This document shows positions 8,692 through 17,712 of a stretch of DNA of 64,000 nucleotides, piece by piece (the first letter of the stretch is position 1; every line of letters begins with the position of its first letter). The position numbers and the translations under genes were made by a program. The DNA is from Flavimaribacter sp039888615 (GTDB taxonomy: Bacteria; Pseudomonadota; Alphaproteobacteria; Rhizobiales; Rhizobiaceae). The stretch lies in NCBI GenBank assembly GCA_039888615.1, contig JBDQQS010000008.1; one strand, 5' to 3'. The notes under the pieces are model-generated. The model saw only the letters and a list, made by a program, of their open reading frames with translations. It had not been told where the DNA came from and ran no database searches.

Positions 8692-9810
8692 ATGTATGTG
8701 GCAGTGAAAGGCGGCGAGAAAGCCATCAACAACGCCCATCGGCTGCTGGCGGACAGAAGACGCGGCGACCGGTCGGTCCCCGCTGTCAGCCTTGAGCAGA
8801 TCGTCGAACAGCTTGCGCTCGGCGTCGACCGGATCATGAGCGAAGCTTCGCTCTACGACCGTGAACTGGCGGCGCTCGCCATGAAACAGTCGCGCGGCGA
8901 CATGATCGAGGCGATCTTCCTGCTCAGGGCCTATCGCACGACCCTGCCGCGCTTCGGCTACAGCGAGCCGATCGACACATCGAAGATGCGCATCGAGCGC
9001 CGGATTTCCGCGACCTACAAGGACCTGCCCGGCGGGCAGCTCCTGGGGCCGACCTTTGACTACACTCACCGGCTTCTCGATCCCGATCTGATGGCGGAGG
9101 GGGAAGTGGAAGCAGGCGTAGCGGCGGAAGCCGAGACCGGGCGCACGCCGCGCGTGTCCGAAATCCTCGCCAATGAAGGACTGATCGAAAGCGACGGCGA
9201 GTTGCCGGTGGATCACCGAACCGGCGACCTGACGCGCGAGCCGATGGAGTTTCCGATGGAGCGCGACATCCGGCTCCAGGCGCTGGCGCGCGGCGATGAA
9301 GGGTTTCTGCTGGCGCTCGGCTATTCGACCCAGCGCGGCTACGCCCGCACGCACCCGTTTACCGGGGAGATCCGCATCGGCGAGGTGGAGGTTCTGCTTG
9401 AAGTCCCTGAACTGGGATTTGCGGTCAGCCTCGGCGAAATCCAGGTGACGGAATGCCAGATGGTGACCCAGTTCAAGGGGTCGGCGAAATCCCCGCCGCA
9501 ATTTACGCGAGGCTACGGGCTGGTCTTCGGCCAGAGCGAGCGCAAGGCGATGGCGATGTCGCTGGTCGATCGCGCATTGCGCGCCGAAGAACTGGGCGAG
9601 GATATCGTGGCGCCGGCGCAGGACGAGGAGTTCGTCATTTCCCACTCGGACAATGTTCAGGCGACGGGCTTCGTCGAACATCTGAAATTGCCACACTATG
9701 TCGACTTCCAGGCCGAACTGGATCTCGTGCGGCGCATGCGCGCGGAATACGAGGCGAACCGGAAAAAGCAGGAAGGAAACGGCGGCGACACACTGGAGGC
9801 GGCCGAATGA
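8692..9810 (+). CDS. phnI: Carbon-phosphorus lyase complex subunit PhnI
   Basis: PhnI (372 aa) is the nucleosidase-like subunit that exchanges the adenine of ATP for phosphonate, together with PhnG, PhnH and PhnL. It starts MYVAVKGGEKAINNAHRLL, typical of the family, and has the DYTHRLLDPDLMAEGEVEAG and AIFLLRAYRTTLPRFGY blocks conserved in PhnI. It overlaps phnJ by 4 bases (ATGA), as is common in phn operons. Confidence 0.93.
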   Translation: MYVAVKGGEKAINNAHRLLADRRRGDRSVPAVSLEQIVEQLALGVDRIMSEASLYDRELAALAMKQSRGDMIEAIFLLRAYRTTLPRFGYSEPIDTSKMRIERRISATYKDLPGGQLLGPTFDYTHRLLDPDLMAEGEVEAGVAAEAETGRTPRVSEILANEGLIESDGELPVDHRTGDLTREPMEFPMERDIRLQALARGDEGFLLALGYSTQRGYARTHPFTGEIRIGEVEVLLEVPELGFAVSLGEIQVTECQMVTQFKGSAKSPPQFTRGYGLVFGQSERKAMAMSLVDRALRAEELGEDIVAPAQDEEFVISHSDNVQATGFVEHLKLPHYVDFQAELDLVRRMRAEYEANRKKQEGNGGDTLEAAE

Positions 9811-10700
9811 CCATGCAGCAGACCGACATGGCGACCTACAATTTCGCCTATCTCGACGAACAGACGAAACGCATGATCCGGCGCGCGATCCTGAAGGCGA
9901 TCGCCATTCCCGGATATCAGGTGCCGTTCGCCAGCCGTGAAATGCCGATGCCCTATGGCTGGGGAACAGGCGGCGTGCAGGTGACGGCCTCGATTCTCGG
10001 GCCCGACGACGTGCTGAAGGTCATCGACCAGGGCGCCGACGATACGACGAACGCCGTATCGATCCGCGCCTTTTTCCAGCGCGTGGCGAATGTCGCCGTG
10101 ACCACCCACACGAAGGACGCGACGGTGATCCAGACGCGGCATCGCATTCCGGAGGAAACCCTCGGAAAAGGACAGGTGCTCGTCTACCAGGTGCCGATCC
10201 CCGAACCGCTGCGCTATCTGGAGCCGCGCGAGACCGAAACGCGCAAAATGCATGCGCTCGAGGAATACGGCCTCATGCATGTGAAGCTCTACGAGGACAT
10301 CGCGCGCAACGGCCATATCGCCACAACCTACGCCTATCCGGTGAAGGTGGAGGGGCGCTACGTTATGGACCCGTCGCCGACGCCGAAATTCGACAATCCG
10401 AAAATGCACATGTCGGAGGCGCTGCAGCTCTTCGGCGCCGGGCGCGAGAAGCGGATTTACGCCCTGCCGCCCCATACGGAGGTCGTCAGCCTCGATTTCG
10501 AGGACCACCCGTTCGAAATCCAGAAATTCGACCAGCCCTGCGCGCTGTGCGGCGCGGAAGGCGTCTATCTGGACGAGGTGATCCTCGACGACAAGGGCGG
10601 GCGCATGTTCGTCTGTTCCGACACCGACCATTGCGAGAAGCGCCGCGAGGAAGGCCATCGCGGGCCGCTTGCCGCCGAAGCTCCGGAGATGCACTCATGA
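9807..10700 (+). CDS. phnJ: Alpha-D-ribose 1-methylphosphonate 5-phosphate C-P lyase PhnJ
   Basis: PhnJ is the radical-SAM enzyme that breaks the C-P bond and gives ribose-1,2-cyclic-phosphate-5-phosphate plus the alkane. It is 297 aa. The cysteine cluster reads CALC at 245-248, then C270 and C276; this reproduces the E. coli spacing (C241, C244, C266, C272) with a constant offset of four, so the Fe-S ligands and the catalytic thiyl cysteine are all present. The conserved PYGWGTGGVQVTA is at 49-61. The start at 9807 overlaps phnI. Confidence 0.95.
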   Translation: MTMQQTDMATYNFAYLDEQTKRMIRRAILKAIAIPGYQVPFASREMPMPYGWGTGGVQVTASILGPDDVLKVIDQGADDTTNAVSIRAFFQRVANVAVTTHTKDATVIQTRHRIPEETLGKGQVLVYQVPIPEPLRYLEPRETETRKMHALEEYGLMHVKLYEDIARNGHIATTYAYPVKVEGRYVMDPSPTPKFDNPKMHMSEALQLFGAGREKRIYALPPHTEVVSLDFEDHPFEIQKFDQPCALCGAEGVYLDEVILDDKGGRMFVCSDTDHCEKRREEGHRGPLAAEAPEMHS

Positions 10701-11473
10701 GCGACCAGCCCCTGTTGCGCGTCAACGCGGTGACGAAATTTTACGGCGGCCGAATCGGCTGCGAGGACGTTACCTTTTCGCTGTGGCCGGGCGAAGTGCT
10801 TGCGGTTGTAGGCGAATCCGGCTCCGGCAAGACGACGTTGCTCAACTGCATTTCGACGCGGCTGCCGCCGACGTCCGGAACGGTGGAATACAGGATGCGC
10901 GACGGCCAAATGCGCGATCTCTACCGCATGGGCGAAGCGGAGCGGCGGCTTTTGATGCGCACCGACTGGGGCTTCGTTCACCAGAATCCGGCCGACGGTC
11001 TGCGGATGACGGTTTCGGCCGGCGCCAATGTCGGAGAACGGCTGATGGCGGTCGGCGATCGCCACTACGGGAAAATCCGCGCCGCCGCCGGCGACTGGCT
11101 GGGCCGGGTGGAGATCGACGTCGATCGCATCGACGATCAGCCGCGCGACTTTTCCGGCGGCATGCGCCAGCGTCTGCAGATCGCCCGCAACCTGGTGACC
11201 GGACCGCGGCTGGTGTTCATGGACGAGCCGACCGGCGGTCTTGATGTGTCAGTCCAGGCGCGCCTGCTCGACCTTGTGCGCTCGCTGGTCGCCGATCTCG
11301 GCCTGTCGGCGATCGTCGTGACCCACGATCTCGCCGTGGCGCGTCTTCTGTCCCACCGCATGCTGGTGATGAAGGACGGCCACGTGATCGAACACGGGCT
11401 GACGGATCGCGTGCTCGACGATCCGCAGCAGCCTTATACGCAACTCCTCGTTTCCTCCATTCTGCAGGTTTAG
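10697..11473 (+). CDS. phnK: Phosphonate C-P lyase system ATP-binding protein PhnK
   Basis: PhnK is an ABC-type ATPase (258 aa) that docks on the PhnGHIJ core. It has Walker A GESGSGKT at about 35-42, a signature variant FSGGMRQRLQIARNL, Walker B LVFMDEP and the switch histidine VVTHD. The fold is oligopeptide-transporter-like, but there is no matching permease; it forms part of the C-P lyase machine. It overlaps phnJ by 4 bases. Confidence 0.92.
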   Translation: MSDQPLLRVNAVTKFYGGRIGCEDVTFSLWPGEVLAVVGESGSGKTTLLNCISTRLPPTSGTVEYRMRDGQMRDLYRMGEAERRLLMRTDWGFVHQNPADGLRMTVSAGANVGERLMAVGDRHYGKIRAAAGDWLGRVEIDVDRIDDQPRDFSGGMRQRLQIARNLVTGPRLVFMDEPTGGLDVSVQARLLDLVRSLVADLGLSAIVVTHDLAVARLLSHRMLVMKDGHVIEHGLTDRVLDDPQQPYTQLLVSSILQV

Positions 11474-11477
11474 AGAC

Positions 11478-12185
11478 ATGGCTACGCCTTTGGTTGTTTC
11501 GGAAGTCTCCAAGAGTTTCACCATGCATCTGCGCAGCGGCGTGAAGCTGCCGGTGGTGGACAATGTCAATTTTTCCGTCGCCGCCGGCGAATGCGTCGTG
11601 CTCGGCGGGCCGTCAGGCGTCGGCAAGAGCTCCATTCTCAAGATGCTCTATGGAAACTACAGTGTGAACGAGGGGCAGATCCTGATCACGCATGGCGATC
11701 GCACCGTCGACATCGCCAGCGCTGATCCGCGCATGGTGTTGGCCTTGCGACGCGACGTGATCGGCTATGTCAGCCAGTTTCTGCGCACCGTGCCGCGCGT
11801 CGCCGCCGTCGATGTGGTGGCCGAGCCGCTGATCGCGCAGCGCGTCTCCCAAGTGGCGGCCCTGACGAGGGCGCGAGAACTGCTGGCGCAACTCAATCTC
11901 CCGGAACGCCTCTGGTCGCTGCCGCCGGCGACCTTCTCTGGCGGCGAGCAGCAGCGCGTCAACATCGCTCGCGGCTTCATCACCAGTCACCCGGTGCTGT
12001 TGCTGGACGAGCCGACGGCGTCGCTGGACGCGGCGAACCGCGCCGTGGTCATCGACCTCATCCGCGCCAAGAAAGAGGCCGGCGTGGCGCTCCTCGGCAT
12101 CTTCCACGACGCCGAAGTGCGCGAAGCAGTAGCCGACCGCACGATCGACGTCAGTGAATTCCGCGCCGTCGGGGAGGCCGCCTGA
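11478..12185 (+). CDS. phnL: Phosphonate C-P lyase system protein PhnL (ABC-type ATPase)
   Basis: PhnL (235 aa) is the second ABC-type ATPase of the C-P lyase complex. It has Walker A GGPSGVGKSS, signature FSGGEQQRVNIARG, Walker B LLLDEPTASLD and the characteristic FTMHLRSGVKLPVVDNV N-terminal stretch. It starts four bases after phnK ends and overlaps the next gene by one base (TGATG). Confidence 0.92.
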   Translation: MATPLVVSEVSKSFTMHLRSGVKLPVVDNVNFSVAAGECVVLGGPSGVGKSSILKMLYGNYSVNEGQILITHGDRTVDIASADPRMVLALRRDVIGYVSQFLRTVPRVAAVDVVAEPLIAQRVSQVAALTRARELLAQLNLPERLWSLPPATFSGGEQQRVNIARGFITSHPVLLLDEPTASLDAANRAVVIDLIRAKKEAGVALLGIFHDAEVREAVADRTIDVSEFRAVGEAA

Positions 12186-12796
12186 TGAAGAAGCTGTCCG
12201 TCGAACCGAAGATCCACGAAACCGCACGGGTGCGCGACAGCACATTTGGCCGCTATACGGAGGTGGACGAACGCTGTCAGATCGCCGAATGCGAGATGGG
12301 CGACTACTCCTACGTGATGCGCGACAGCGAGATCTGGAGCGCGACCATCGGAAAATTCGTCAATATTGCGAGCCATGTGCGCATCAACGCCACCAACCAC
12401 CCGACCTGGCGGGCGACGCTGCACCATTTCACCTATCGGGCCGGGGACTATTTCGAAGGCGCCGAGCACGAATACGACTTCTTCAACTGGCGGCGCGAGA
12501 ACTCCGTAACCGTTGGTAATGATGTATGGCTCGGACACGGCGCAACCCTGCTGCCGGGGGTCACCGTCGGCAATGGCGCCGTTGTCGGCGCCGGAGCAGT
12601 CGTCTCGAAGGATGTCGCGCCCTACACGATTGTTGGCGGGGTGCCCGCCAAGCTCATCCGCGAGCGCTTTTCGGCAACGACGGGCGCGGCGATGGAAGAC
12701 CTCGCCTGGTGGGACTGGGACCACGACCGGCTACATGAAGCGCTTGCCGACTTCCGCGCGCTTGACGCGGAAGCCTTTGTCGCGAAGTACGCCTGA
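12185..12796 (+). CDS. Phosphonate-operon hexapeptide-repeat acyltransferase
   Basis: This is a left-handed beta-helix transferase (203 aa). Imperfect hexapeptide repeats run through about residues 15-60 and 105-150 (VTVGNDVWLGHGATLLPGV, then VGNGAVVGAGAVVSKDV), and the closing PYTIVGGVPAKLI is typical of xenobiotic acetyltransferases. It belongs to the phn-associated hexapeptide family found at the end of alphaproteobacterial phn operons. It may acetylate aminoalkylphosphonates, the role PhnO plays in E. coli with an unrelated fold; that role is inferred. It ends five bases from the convergent SCO gene. Confidence 0.85.
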   Translation: MKKLSVEPKIHETARVRDSTFGRYTEVDERCQIAECEMGDYSYVMRDSEIWSATIGKFVNIASHVRINATNHPTWRATLHHFTYRAGDYFEGAEHEYDFFNWRRENSVTVGNDVWLGHGATLLPGVTVGNGAVVGAGAVVSKDVAPYTIVGGVPAKLIRERFSATTGAAMEDLAWWDWDHDRLHEALADFRALDAEAFVAKYA

Positions 12797-12801
12797 GTGT
12801 T

Positions 12802-13407
12802 TTATCCGTTCGCCAGTCGCTTGAGCTTGGCGAGCGCGGTTTCGTTCTCCTCGCCATAGGCGATCGTGCCCTGGAAATTGCCCTTCGCGTCGACGAGGAA
12901 AATCGACGCTGTGTGGTCCATCGTATAGTCGCCGTCGTCCAGCGGGACTTTCTTCCAGTATATGTTCCAGGCCCGGGCGACCCGCTCGACGGTTTCGGGA
13001 TCTCCGGTTATGCCGGTGATCCGGTCAGTGAAGTTCTCCACGTAGGATTTCATCACCTGCGGCGTGTCCCGTTGCGGGTCTACGGTGATGAAATAAGCCT
13101 GCAGGTCATTGCCTTCATCGCCAAGCGCTTCGAACCAGACCGACAACTCGTAGAGTGTGGTGGGGCAGACTTCGGGACAATGGGTGAAACCGAAGAAGAC
13201 GGCGGATGGTTGTCCTGTGAGCGCCTTTTCAGTGATGGCGTGTCCGTCATGGTCCGTCAATGTGAACGGAACTCCGATCGAACTGCCGGCGGAAATCGGG
13301 CCGTTTGTCCTGCCGAACACCGACTGAAAAATGTAAACGCCGATCAGCGTCACGAGAAGGACGGCGACCGCCGTCCAACTCGCAATTCTGATGGTGCGCA
13401 AGGTCAT
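12802..13407 (-). CDS. SCO1/SenC family copper chaperone
   Basis: This is a membrane-anchored thioredoxin-fold protein (201 aa) for loading CuA of cytochrome oxidase. It has one N-terminal helix (about 8-29), the copper motif CPEVC at 77-81 and the third ligand H165 in YTMDHTASIF, so all copper ligands are present. It is the last gene of a three-gene copper cluster on the minus strand and overlaps the upstream gene (ATGA). Confidence 0.93.
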   Translation of the reverse strand: MTLRTIRIASWTAVAVLLVTLIGVYIFQSVFGRTNGPISAGSSIGVPFTLTDHDGHAITEKALTGQPSAVFFGFTHCPEVCPTTLYELSVWFEALGDEGNDLQAYFITVDPQRDTPQVMKSYVENFTDRITGITGDPETVERVARAWNIYWKKVPLDDGDYTMDHTASIFLVDAKGNFQGTIAYGEENETALAKLKRLANG

Positions 13408-14426
13408 CAGTTCGAACTAGAGTGGCCGGAATGGTCGTGCGATCCGTGACCGCCCTTCATGTCCTGAACCGGAATTTCGAACACCACGGTCCCCGCCTTC
13501 TCGAATTCGAGCGTGATTGTGCGGGTTTCGCCGGGCTTGAGCTGCTCTTTCATCTTCATGAACATGATGTGGAAACCGCCGGGTTTGAGCACGACTTCGC
13601 CGCCGGCCGGAATTTCGAGACCGTCGGAGAGTTGGCGCATCTTCATGACGTCGCCGTCCATCTTCATTTCATGGACCTCGACGTGGTCGGCGAAGTCGAC
13701 CGAACCGCCGATGAGACGATCGGCCTCGGCGCCGGAATTCCTGATGGCCATGTATCCGCCGGAAACCGGCGCGTTGGGCGGCGTGGCGCGGGCATAGGGC
13801 TGGACAATCTCCAGATCGCCGACCTTGACGGGTTTCATGGCGTGGTCCCCATGTGATGCGCCGTGGTCGTGGCCACCATGGCCCCCTGCTGCAGCGATCA
13901 GTTTCAGTCCAGGCGCTGGATGCGCCAGCGAATGAGGATTCTGGCCTTCCGCCGGTATTTCGATCCAGGCCACTTCGCCGTCTGCGCATTCCTGGACGGT
14001 CGGAACGTATACGGTTTCGCCGGCCGGCAGCGTGTCGGTGAGCCGTGTCTGGAAGACGAATTCGTCGAAGTAATCGTCCTCCAGCTTTCCGGTCCAGATG
14101 ATTTCCTTCACGCCGGACGTAATGTCGCTGCCGTGAAGGGAGTAGGTGTTTTCGTAATCCCCCTTGACGGTTTCCAGTTCCCAGCCTGCTTTCGGCATCG
14201 GCTTGGTCGAGATCATGCCTTCCGGAACTGTAATGCGGACTTTCAGGGTCGCCTGACCGTCGCATCCATGGGGAACGCGCACTACGGCCTTGTAGTAGCT
14301 GTTGACGGGAGCTTCACCCTGCTCGAGCGTCGCGTGCGCATGTGCGAACGAGGGGACGAGCGAGGCGACAACGGTCGGGGCGAAAAGGGTGGCGGCGACC
14401 GCCATGACGGAATGTGTCAGTTTCAT
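13407..14426 (-). CDS. Fusion of YcnI-like (DUF1775) and PCuAC copper-chaperone domains
   Basis: This is a secreted protein (339 aa). The signal peptide runs to AHA at about residue 30. A YcnI/DUF1775 domain (about 31-170) starts at the mature H-A-T-L-E-Q, whose N-terminal histidine is the copper ligand in this family, and contains VRVPHGCDGQATLKVRITVP. A His-rich linker (about 185-205, HGGHDHGASHGDH) follows, then a PCuAC domain (about 210-320) with VEVHEMKMDGDVMKMR and GGFHIMFMKMKEQL, which matches its H-M-H-M copper site. A His tail GGHGSHDHSGHSS closes it. It should pass periplasmic copper to SCO and cytochrome oxidase. The ATG at 14426 has GGAGG upstream. Confidence 0.9.
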   Translation of the reverse strand: MKLTHSVMAVAATLFAPTVVASLVPSFAHAHATLEQGEAPVNSYYKAVVRVPHGCDGQATLKVRITVPEGMISTKPMPKAGWELETVKGDYENTYSLHGSDITSGVKEIIWTGKLEDDYFDEFVFQTRLTDTLPAGETVYVPTVQECADGEVAWIEIPAEGQNPHSLAHPAPGLKLIAAAGGHGGHDHGASHGDHAMKPVKVGDLEIVQPYARATPPNAPVSGGYMAIRNSGAEADRLIGGSVDFADHVEVHEMKMDGDVMKMRQLSDGLEIPAGGEVVLKPGGFHIMFMKMKEQLKPGETRTITLEFEKAGTVVFEIPVQDMKGGHGSHDHSGHSSSN

Positions 14427-14442
14427 CTTATACCTCCATGCT

Positions 14443-14454
14443 GCATGCGCATGC
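14443..14454. promoter_or_regulatory. Perfect 12-bp palindrome before the copper fusion gene
   Basis: GCATGCGCATGC lies 17-28 bases upstream of the start at 14426, between the DUF2946-like gene and the fusion gene. It could be a copper-responsive operator or chance GC-rich symmetry; nothing else distinguishes these. Confidence 0.3.
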
Positions 14455-14535
14455 GGCGCATCGGCAGCAATGTCATTTTCGATTTGAAGAAAATTCGGCT
14501 GACGATCACAGGGCTTCAAGCCCCGTCGACGTCGA

Positions 14536-14928
14536 TCAGACGATGGAGGGCGGCGCCCGGGAGCCCAGTCCCGTGACGACACGGATCGCGATGGACGGCT
14601 CGCTGTAGAGCGGCGGGGCGACGCGGGCAAAACGCGCCAAGCGTACGATGGAGGGATCGCGCGGCGTCGGACCAAGGATTTTAGATAGCGTGCAGAGCGG
14701 ACAATGCGCGCGGTATCCGCCTGCGGGATCGTCGTCGCCCGTTGCCGCGCAGAAAAACGGCAGCGAGCCGTCGGGCAGCACATAGGCTGAAAGATCCGTG
14801 ACTTCGCCATTGTTCGTGACCAGAACCGTGCGCGGCATCATCGGCCAGGCCAGCAGGAACAGGATGCTGGCGACGGCAATGAACATTGCCGGCAGCTTGA
14901 TATCCCGATTGGCGAATTGCGTGATCAT
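14536..14928 (-). CDS. Small membrane protein of the copper cluster (DUF2946-like)
   Basis: This 130-aa protein has one N-terminal helix (about 13-30, PAMFIAVASILFLLAWPM), an extracytoplasmic segment with FFCAATGDD, and a CPLC motif (HCPLCTLSKI) in the middle. Paired cysteines after a signal anchor resemble the DUF2946 family, often found beside SCO and PCuAC genes. The function is unknown; metal binding is inferred from the cysteines and the neighbours. It is the first gene of the minus-strand copper set. Confidence 0.6.
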   Translation of the reverse strand: MITQFANRDIKLPAMFIAVASILFLLAWPMMPRTVLVTNNGEVTDLSAYVLPDGSLPFFCAATGDDDPAGGYRAHCPLCTLSKILGPTPRDPSIVRLARFARVAPPLYSEPSIAIRVVTGLGSRAPPSIV

Positions 14929-15142
14929 TATGGAAAGCGATTAGTGGAATTTGCGGCGATAGGCAATGCGACAAGTCGGTCCGGCGATCAATTCATCAGC
15001 GGGTCGCGGCCCGGATGCCGGCGTCCAAAATGCAGTATCGAGGCAAGATGCTTGCGTTCGTACAGTGCGAACATAGAAATACTATACCAACTGCGGCATT
15101 GCTGCCTGGGCGCGCAGAAAAACCAAGAAAGGTGACAGGCTC

Positions 15143-16543
15143 ATGATTTCCAGATTTTTTCGCGGCGCAGGGTTTTTCGTTGCAACAGGCGTCGTCCTCA
15201 CAATCTGCCTCGCTTTGGCTGCAGGCGCCAGCCTGGCCCAGACAAACAACACTGACGACGGCGGCGTCGTCGAGGAGCGCGTTGTCGACGCGATCGTGGA
15301 GCATAACACCGATCCGAACGACAAGGACGCCGAAACCGGTCTTTCGTCGCACATCACCACACCAGGAATAGAAACGGCCGAACTGGAATACCGTCTGGTG
15401 CCGTTGACGAAGGATGAACTCGCCGCCCTCGCAGAGGAATGGCTCGCAATCGTGAAAGGCAAGACCGAGGAGGTCATGGCGGCCCAGATCGCGATATCCA
15501 GAACCGACGGCGACGTCGAAAGCGCGGCACGAGAGAAGCTGACGGACCTGACGCACGAAAGAAGAGCTCTCTTCGACAAATATTCAAAGGTCCTTTCCGC
15601 CTGGGAAAAGAAAGGCGGCGACCCCGACGCGATCTCCGGCTACCGCGCCTACCAGAACGCGATCATCGTCGAGGAGACGCGCCAGGCCGACTTCAAGACG
15701 CTTGTGTCGCAGGCAAGGGCCTGGCTGTTCGACTGGGATGGCGGTTTGAAGATCGGCATGAACCTGCTGATCCTGGCAGCAGCGGTTCTGGGCCTGCTTT
15801 TCGTCTCGCGCGTAACCAGGGGCGTCGCCAATCGCTGGATCGGCCACGTGCCGAACCTGTCGAAACTCCTGCAGGCCTTTCTCGTCGCCGTCATCTACTG
15901 GGTGGTGTTTGCAATCGGACTGATGGTCGTGCTTTCGGCGCTTGGCGTCGACATCACACCTGTTTTCGCCCTTATCGGCGGCGCGTCATTTATTCTCGCC
16001 TTCGCCTTTCAGGACACGCTCGGCAATCTCGCCAGCGGCATGATGATCATGATCAACAAGCCGTTTGACCAGGGCGATTTCGTCGATGTCGGCGGCGTCG
16101 CCGGAACGGTCCAGGCGGTCAACATTTTTGCGACGACGGTGGCCACGCCCGACAACCAGATCATAGTCATTCCTAACAAGAATGTATGGGGCAACGTCAT
16201 CACCAATGTCACGGCGAGCCTGACGCGGCGCGTGGACCTTGTGTTCGGTATCTCCTACGAGGATTCCATACCGCTGGCCGCGCGCGTGATCGAAGAGACG
16301 GTGAAAAGCCATCCACTGGTTCTCAAGGACCCTGAACCGGTGATCCGCGTGCACGAACTCGCCGACAGTTCGGTGAACTTCGTCTGCCGGCCGTGGACCA
16401 TGACGTCCGATTACTGGACGGTCTTCTGGGACCTGACGCAACAGGTCAAGGAACGCTTCGACGAGAACGGAATCTCCATTCCCTATCCGCAGCAGGACGT
16501 TCACATCCGCCGCCCCGCGCAGGTTGAAGACAAGGATACGTGA
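15143..16543 (+). CDS. MscS-family mechanosensitive ion channel with N-terminal periplasmic domain
   Basis: This is a 466-aa membrane protein. It has a signal peptide (cleaved near ASLAQ, residue 33), then a largely hydrophilic helical region (about 35-200, with VKGKTEEVMAAQIAISRTDGD). Three membrane segments follow at about 210-310, ending in the pore helix GASFILAFAFQDTLGNLASGMMIM. The cytoplasmic beta domain (VDVGGVAGTVQAVNIFATTVATPDNQIIVIPN) and alpha/beta domain are both present. It releases solutes on hypo-osmotic shock. It stands alone between the copper and phosphonate genes, with GAAAGGTGA as ribosome site. Confidence 0.92.
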   Translation: MISRFFRGAGFFVATGVVLTICLALAAGASLAQTNNTDDGGVVEERVVDAIVEHNTDPNDKDAETGLSSHITTPGIETAELEYRLVPLTKDELAALAEEWLAIVKGKTEEVMAAQIAISRTDGDVESAAREKLTDLTHERRALFDKYSKVLSAWEKKGGDPDAISGYRAYQNAIIVEETRQADFKTLVSQARAWLFDWDGGLKIGMNLLILAAAVLGLLFVSRVTRGVANRWIGHVPNLSKLLQAFLVAVIYWVVFAIGLMVVLSALGVDITPVFALIGGASFILAFAFQDTLGNLASGMMIMINKPFDQGDFVDVGGVAGTVQAVNIFATTVATPDNQIIVIPNKNVWGNVITNVTASLTRRVDLVFGISYEDSIPLAARVIEETVKSHPLVLKDPEPVIRVHELADSSVNFVCRPWTMTSDYWTVFWDLTQQVKERFDENGISIPYPQQDVHIRRPAQVEDKDT

Positions 16544-16829
16544 TGCGGGCCGCAGCGGGCGCGTTATTCCTCGGCAATACCTGAAAGAGGCCGCGAAGAG
16601 CGGGAATCGTTCTCCCGGTTGTTTTGAACGCTGGCAAGCACCCTGCCTGACGACCCACGACTCCGCTCGCTCAAAATCCGGACATTCGCCGGTGTTCTGC
16701 TCATCAACGCGCCGGTAAACAGGCAGCGTTGTGGATTGTAATATTTCCGTAACAAATCTGACACGCAGCATTCACGTCGACCCTCTAACCGGTGCTTGAC
16801 CGGGCGTACCCGCAAATGAAGGGCTCTAC
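16544..16829 (+). other. Intergenic region upstream of phnC
   Basis: These 286 bases carry no convincing gene. They hold a weak stem (CGGGA 16601-16605, TCCCG 16613-16617, followed by GGTTGTTTTG) that may terminate the MscS transcript, and a Pho-box-like sequence at 16747-16764 nearer phnC. Confidence 0.5.
16747..16764 (+). promoter_or_regulatory. Candidate Pho box upstream of phnC
   Basis: CCGTAAC-AAAT-CTGACAC compares with the PhoB consensus CTGTCAT-AAAT-CTGTCAC: the first half matches 4 of 7, the A/T spacer is the right length, and the second half matches 6 of 7. It is 66 bases before the phnC start. Phosphate-starvation control of phnCDE is the general rule in rhizobia. Confidence 0.55.
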
Positions 16830-17654
16830 ATGCTGCAGCTAAAAGGCGTGACCAAGACATTCGGGAAGCATACCGCCGTGGATTCGGTGACGAGCACGCT
16901 CCTCGAAGACCAGATGGTCGGCATCATCGGCCGATCGGGCGCCGGCAAATCGACGCTCCTGCGCATGATCAACCGGCTCGTTGCGCCGAACAGGGGAACC
17001 ATTCGTTTCGGCGAACTCGAAATCGAAAAACTGAGCGGCAAGGCGCTGCGTCGCTGGCAGAGCGACTGCGCGATGATATTCCAGCAGTTCAACCTGGTGC
17101 CGCGTCTCGACGTCGTGTCGAACGTTCTTCTCGGCACGCTCAACAGCCGGTCGACGATAGCCACGATGTTCAACATTTTCCCGAAAGAGGACATCCACCG
17201 CGCCATCGACATTCTCGAGCGGCTCGGGATCGGGGAAAACGCCGCCAAGCGGGCCGAGGCCCTGTCCGGCGGCCAGCAGCAGCGCGTCGCTATCGCCCGC
17301 GCATTGATGCAGGACCCCAAGATCATTCTCGCGGACGAGCCGATCGCGTCGCTCGATCCGATGAACGCGCAGGTCGTGATGGACACGCTGCGGCGCATCC
17401 ACGAGGAGGATCGTCGGCAGGTCGTCTGCAACCTTCATACGCTCGACACCGCACGGCGCTACTGCGACCGGGTCATCGGCATGCGCGACGGACGCGTCGT
17501 GTTCGACGGCAAGCCGGAAGAACTGACCGTCGACGTCGCCCGCGAGATCTACGGGGCTGACGAAAACTTCAGCGAGGCTTCCACGTCCACCAGCATCGAG
17601 AGTTTGGGGACAGTGGCGGAAGAGGAAATACGGATTGCCGAAGCGGCCGTTTGA
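16830..17654 (+). CDS. phnC: Phosphonate ABC transporter ATP-binding protein PhnC
   Basis: PhnC is the ATPase of the phosphonate importer (274 aa). It has Walker A GRSGAGKST at 34-42, the Q-loop FQQFNLVPRLDVVSNVLLG, signature LSGGQQQRVAIARAL, Walker B IILADEPIASLDP, and the unusual switch LHTLDTARRYCDR typical of PhnC. About 30 extra residues at the C terminus are acidic and probably unstructured. It starts the phnCDE1E2 block. Confidence 0.93.
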   Translation: MLQLKGVTKTFGKHTAVDSVTSTLLEDQMVGIIGRSGAGKSTLLRMINRLVAPNRGTIRFGELEIEKLSGKALRRWQSDCAMIFQQFNLVPRLDVVSNVLLGTLNSRSTIATMFNIFPKEDIHRAIDILERLGIGENAAKRAEALSGGQQQRVAIARALMQDPKIILADEPIASLDPMNAQVVMDTLRRIHEEDRRQVVCNLHTLDTARRYCDRVIGMRDGRVVFDGKPEELTVDVAREIYGADENFSEASTSTSIESLGTVAEEEIRIAEAAV

Positions 17655-17712
17655 GGGCCGGCTTGCATTGCTATTTCCAGGCAAGAACTTCATCCATTCA
17701 GGAGACACCATC

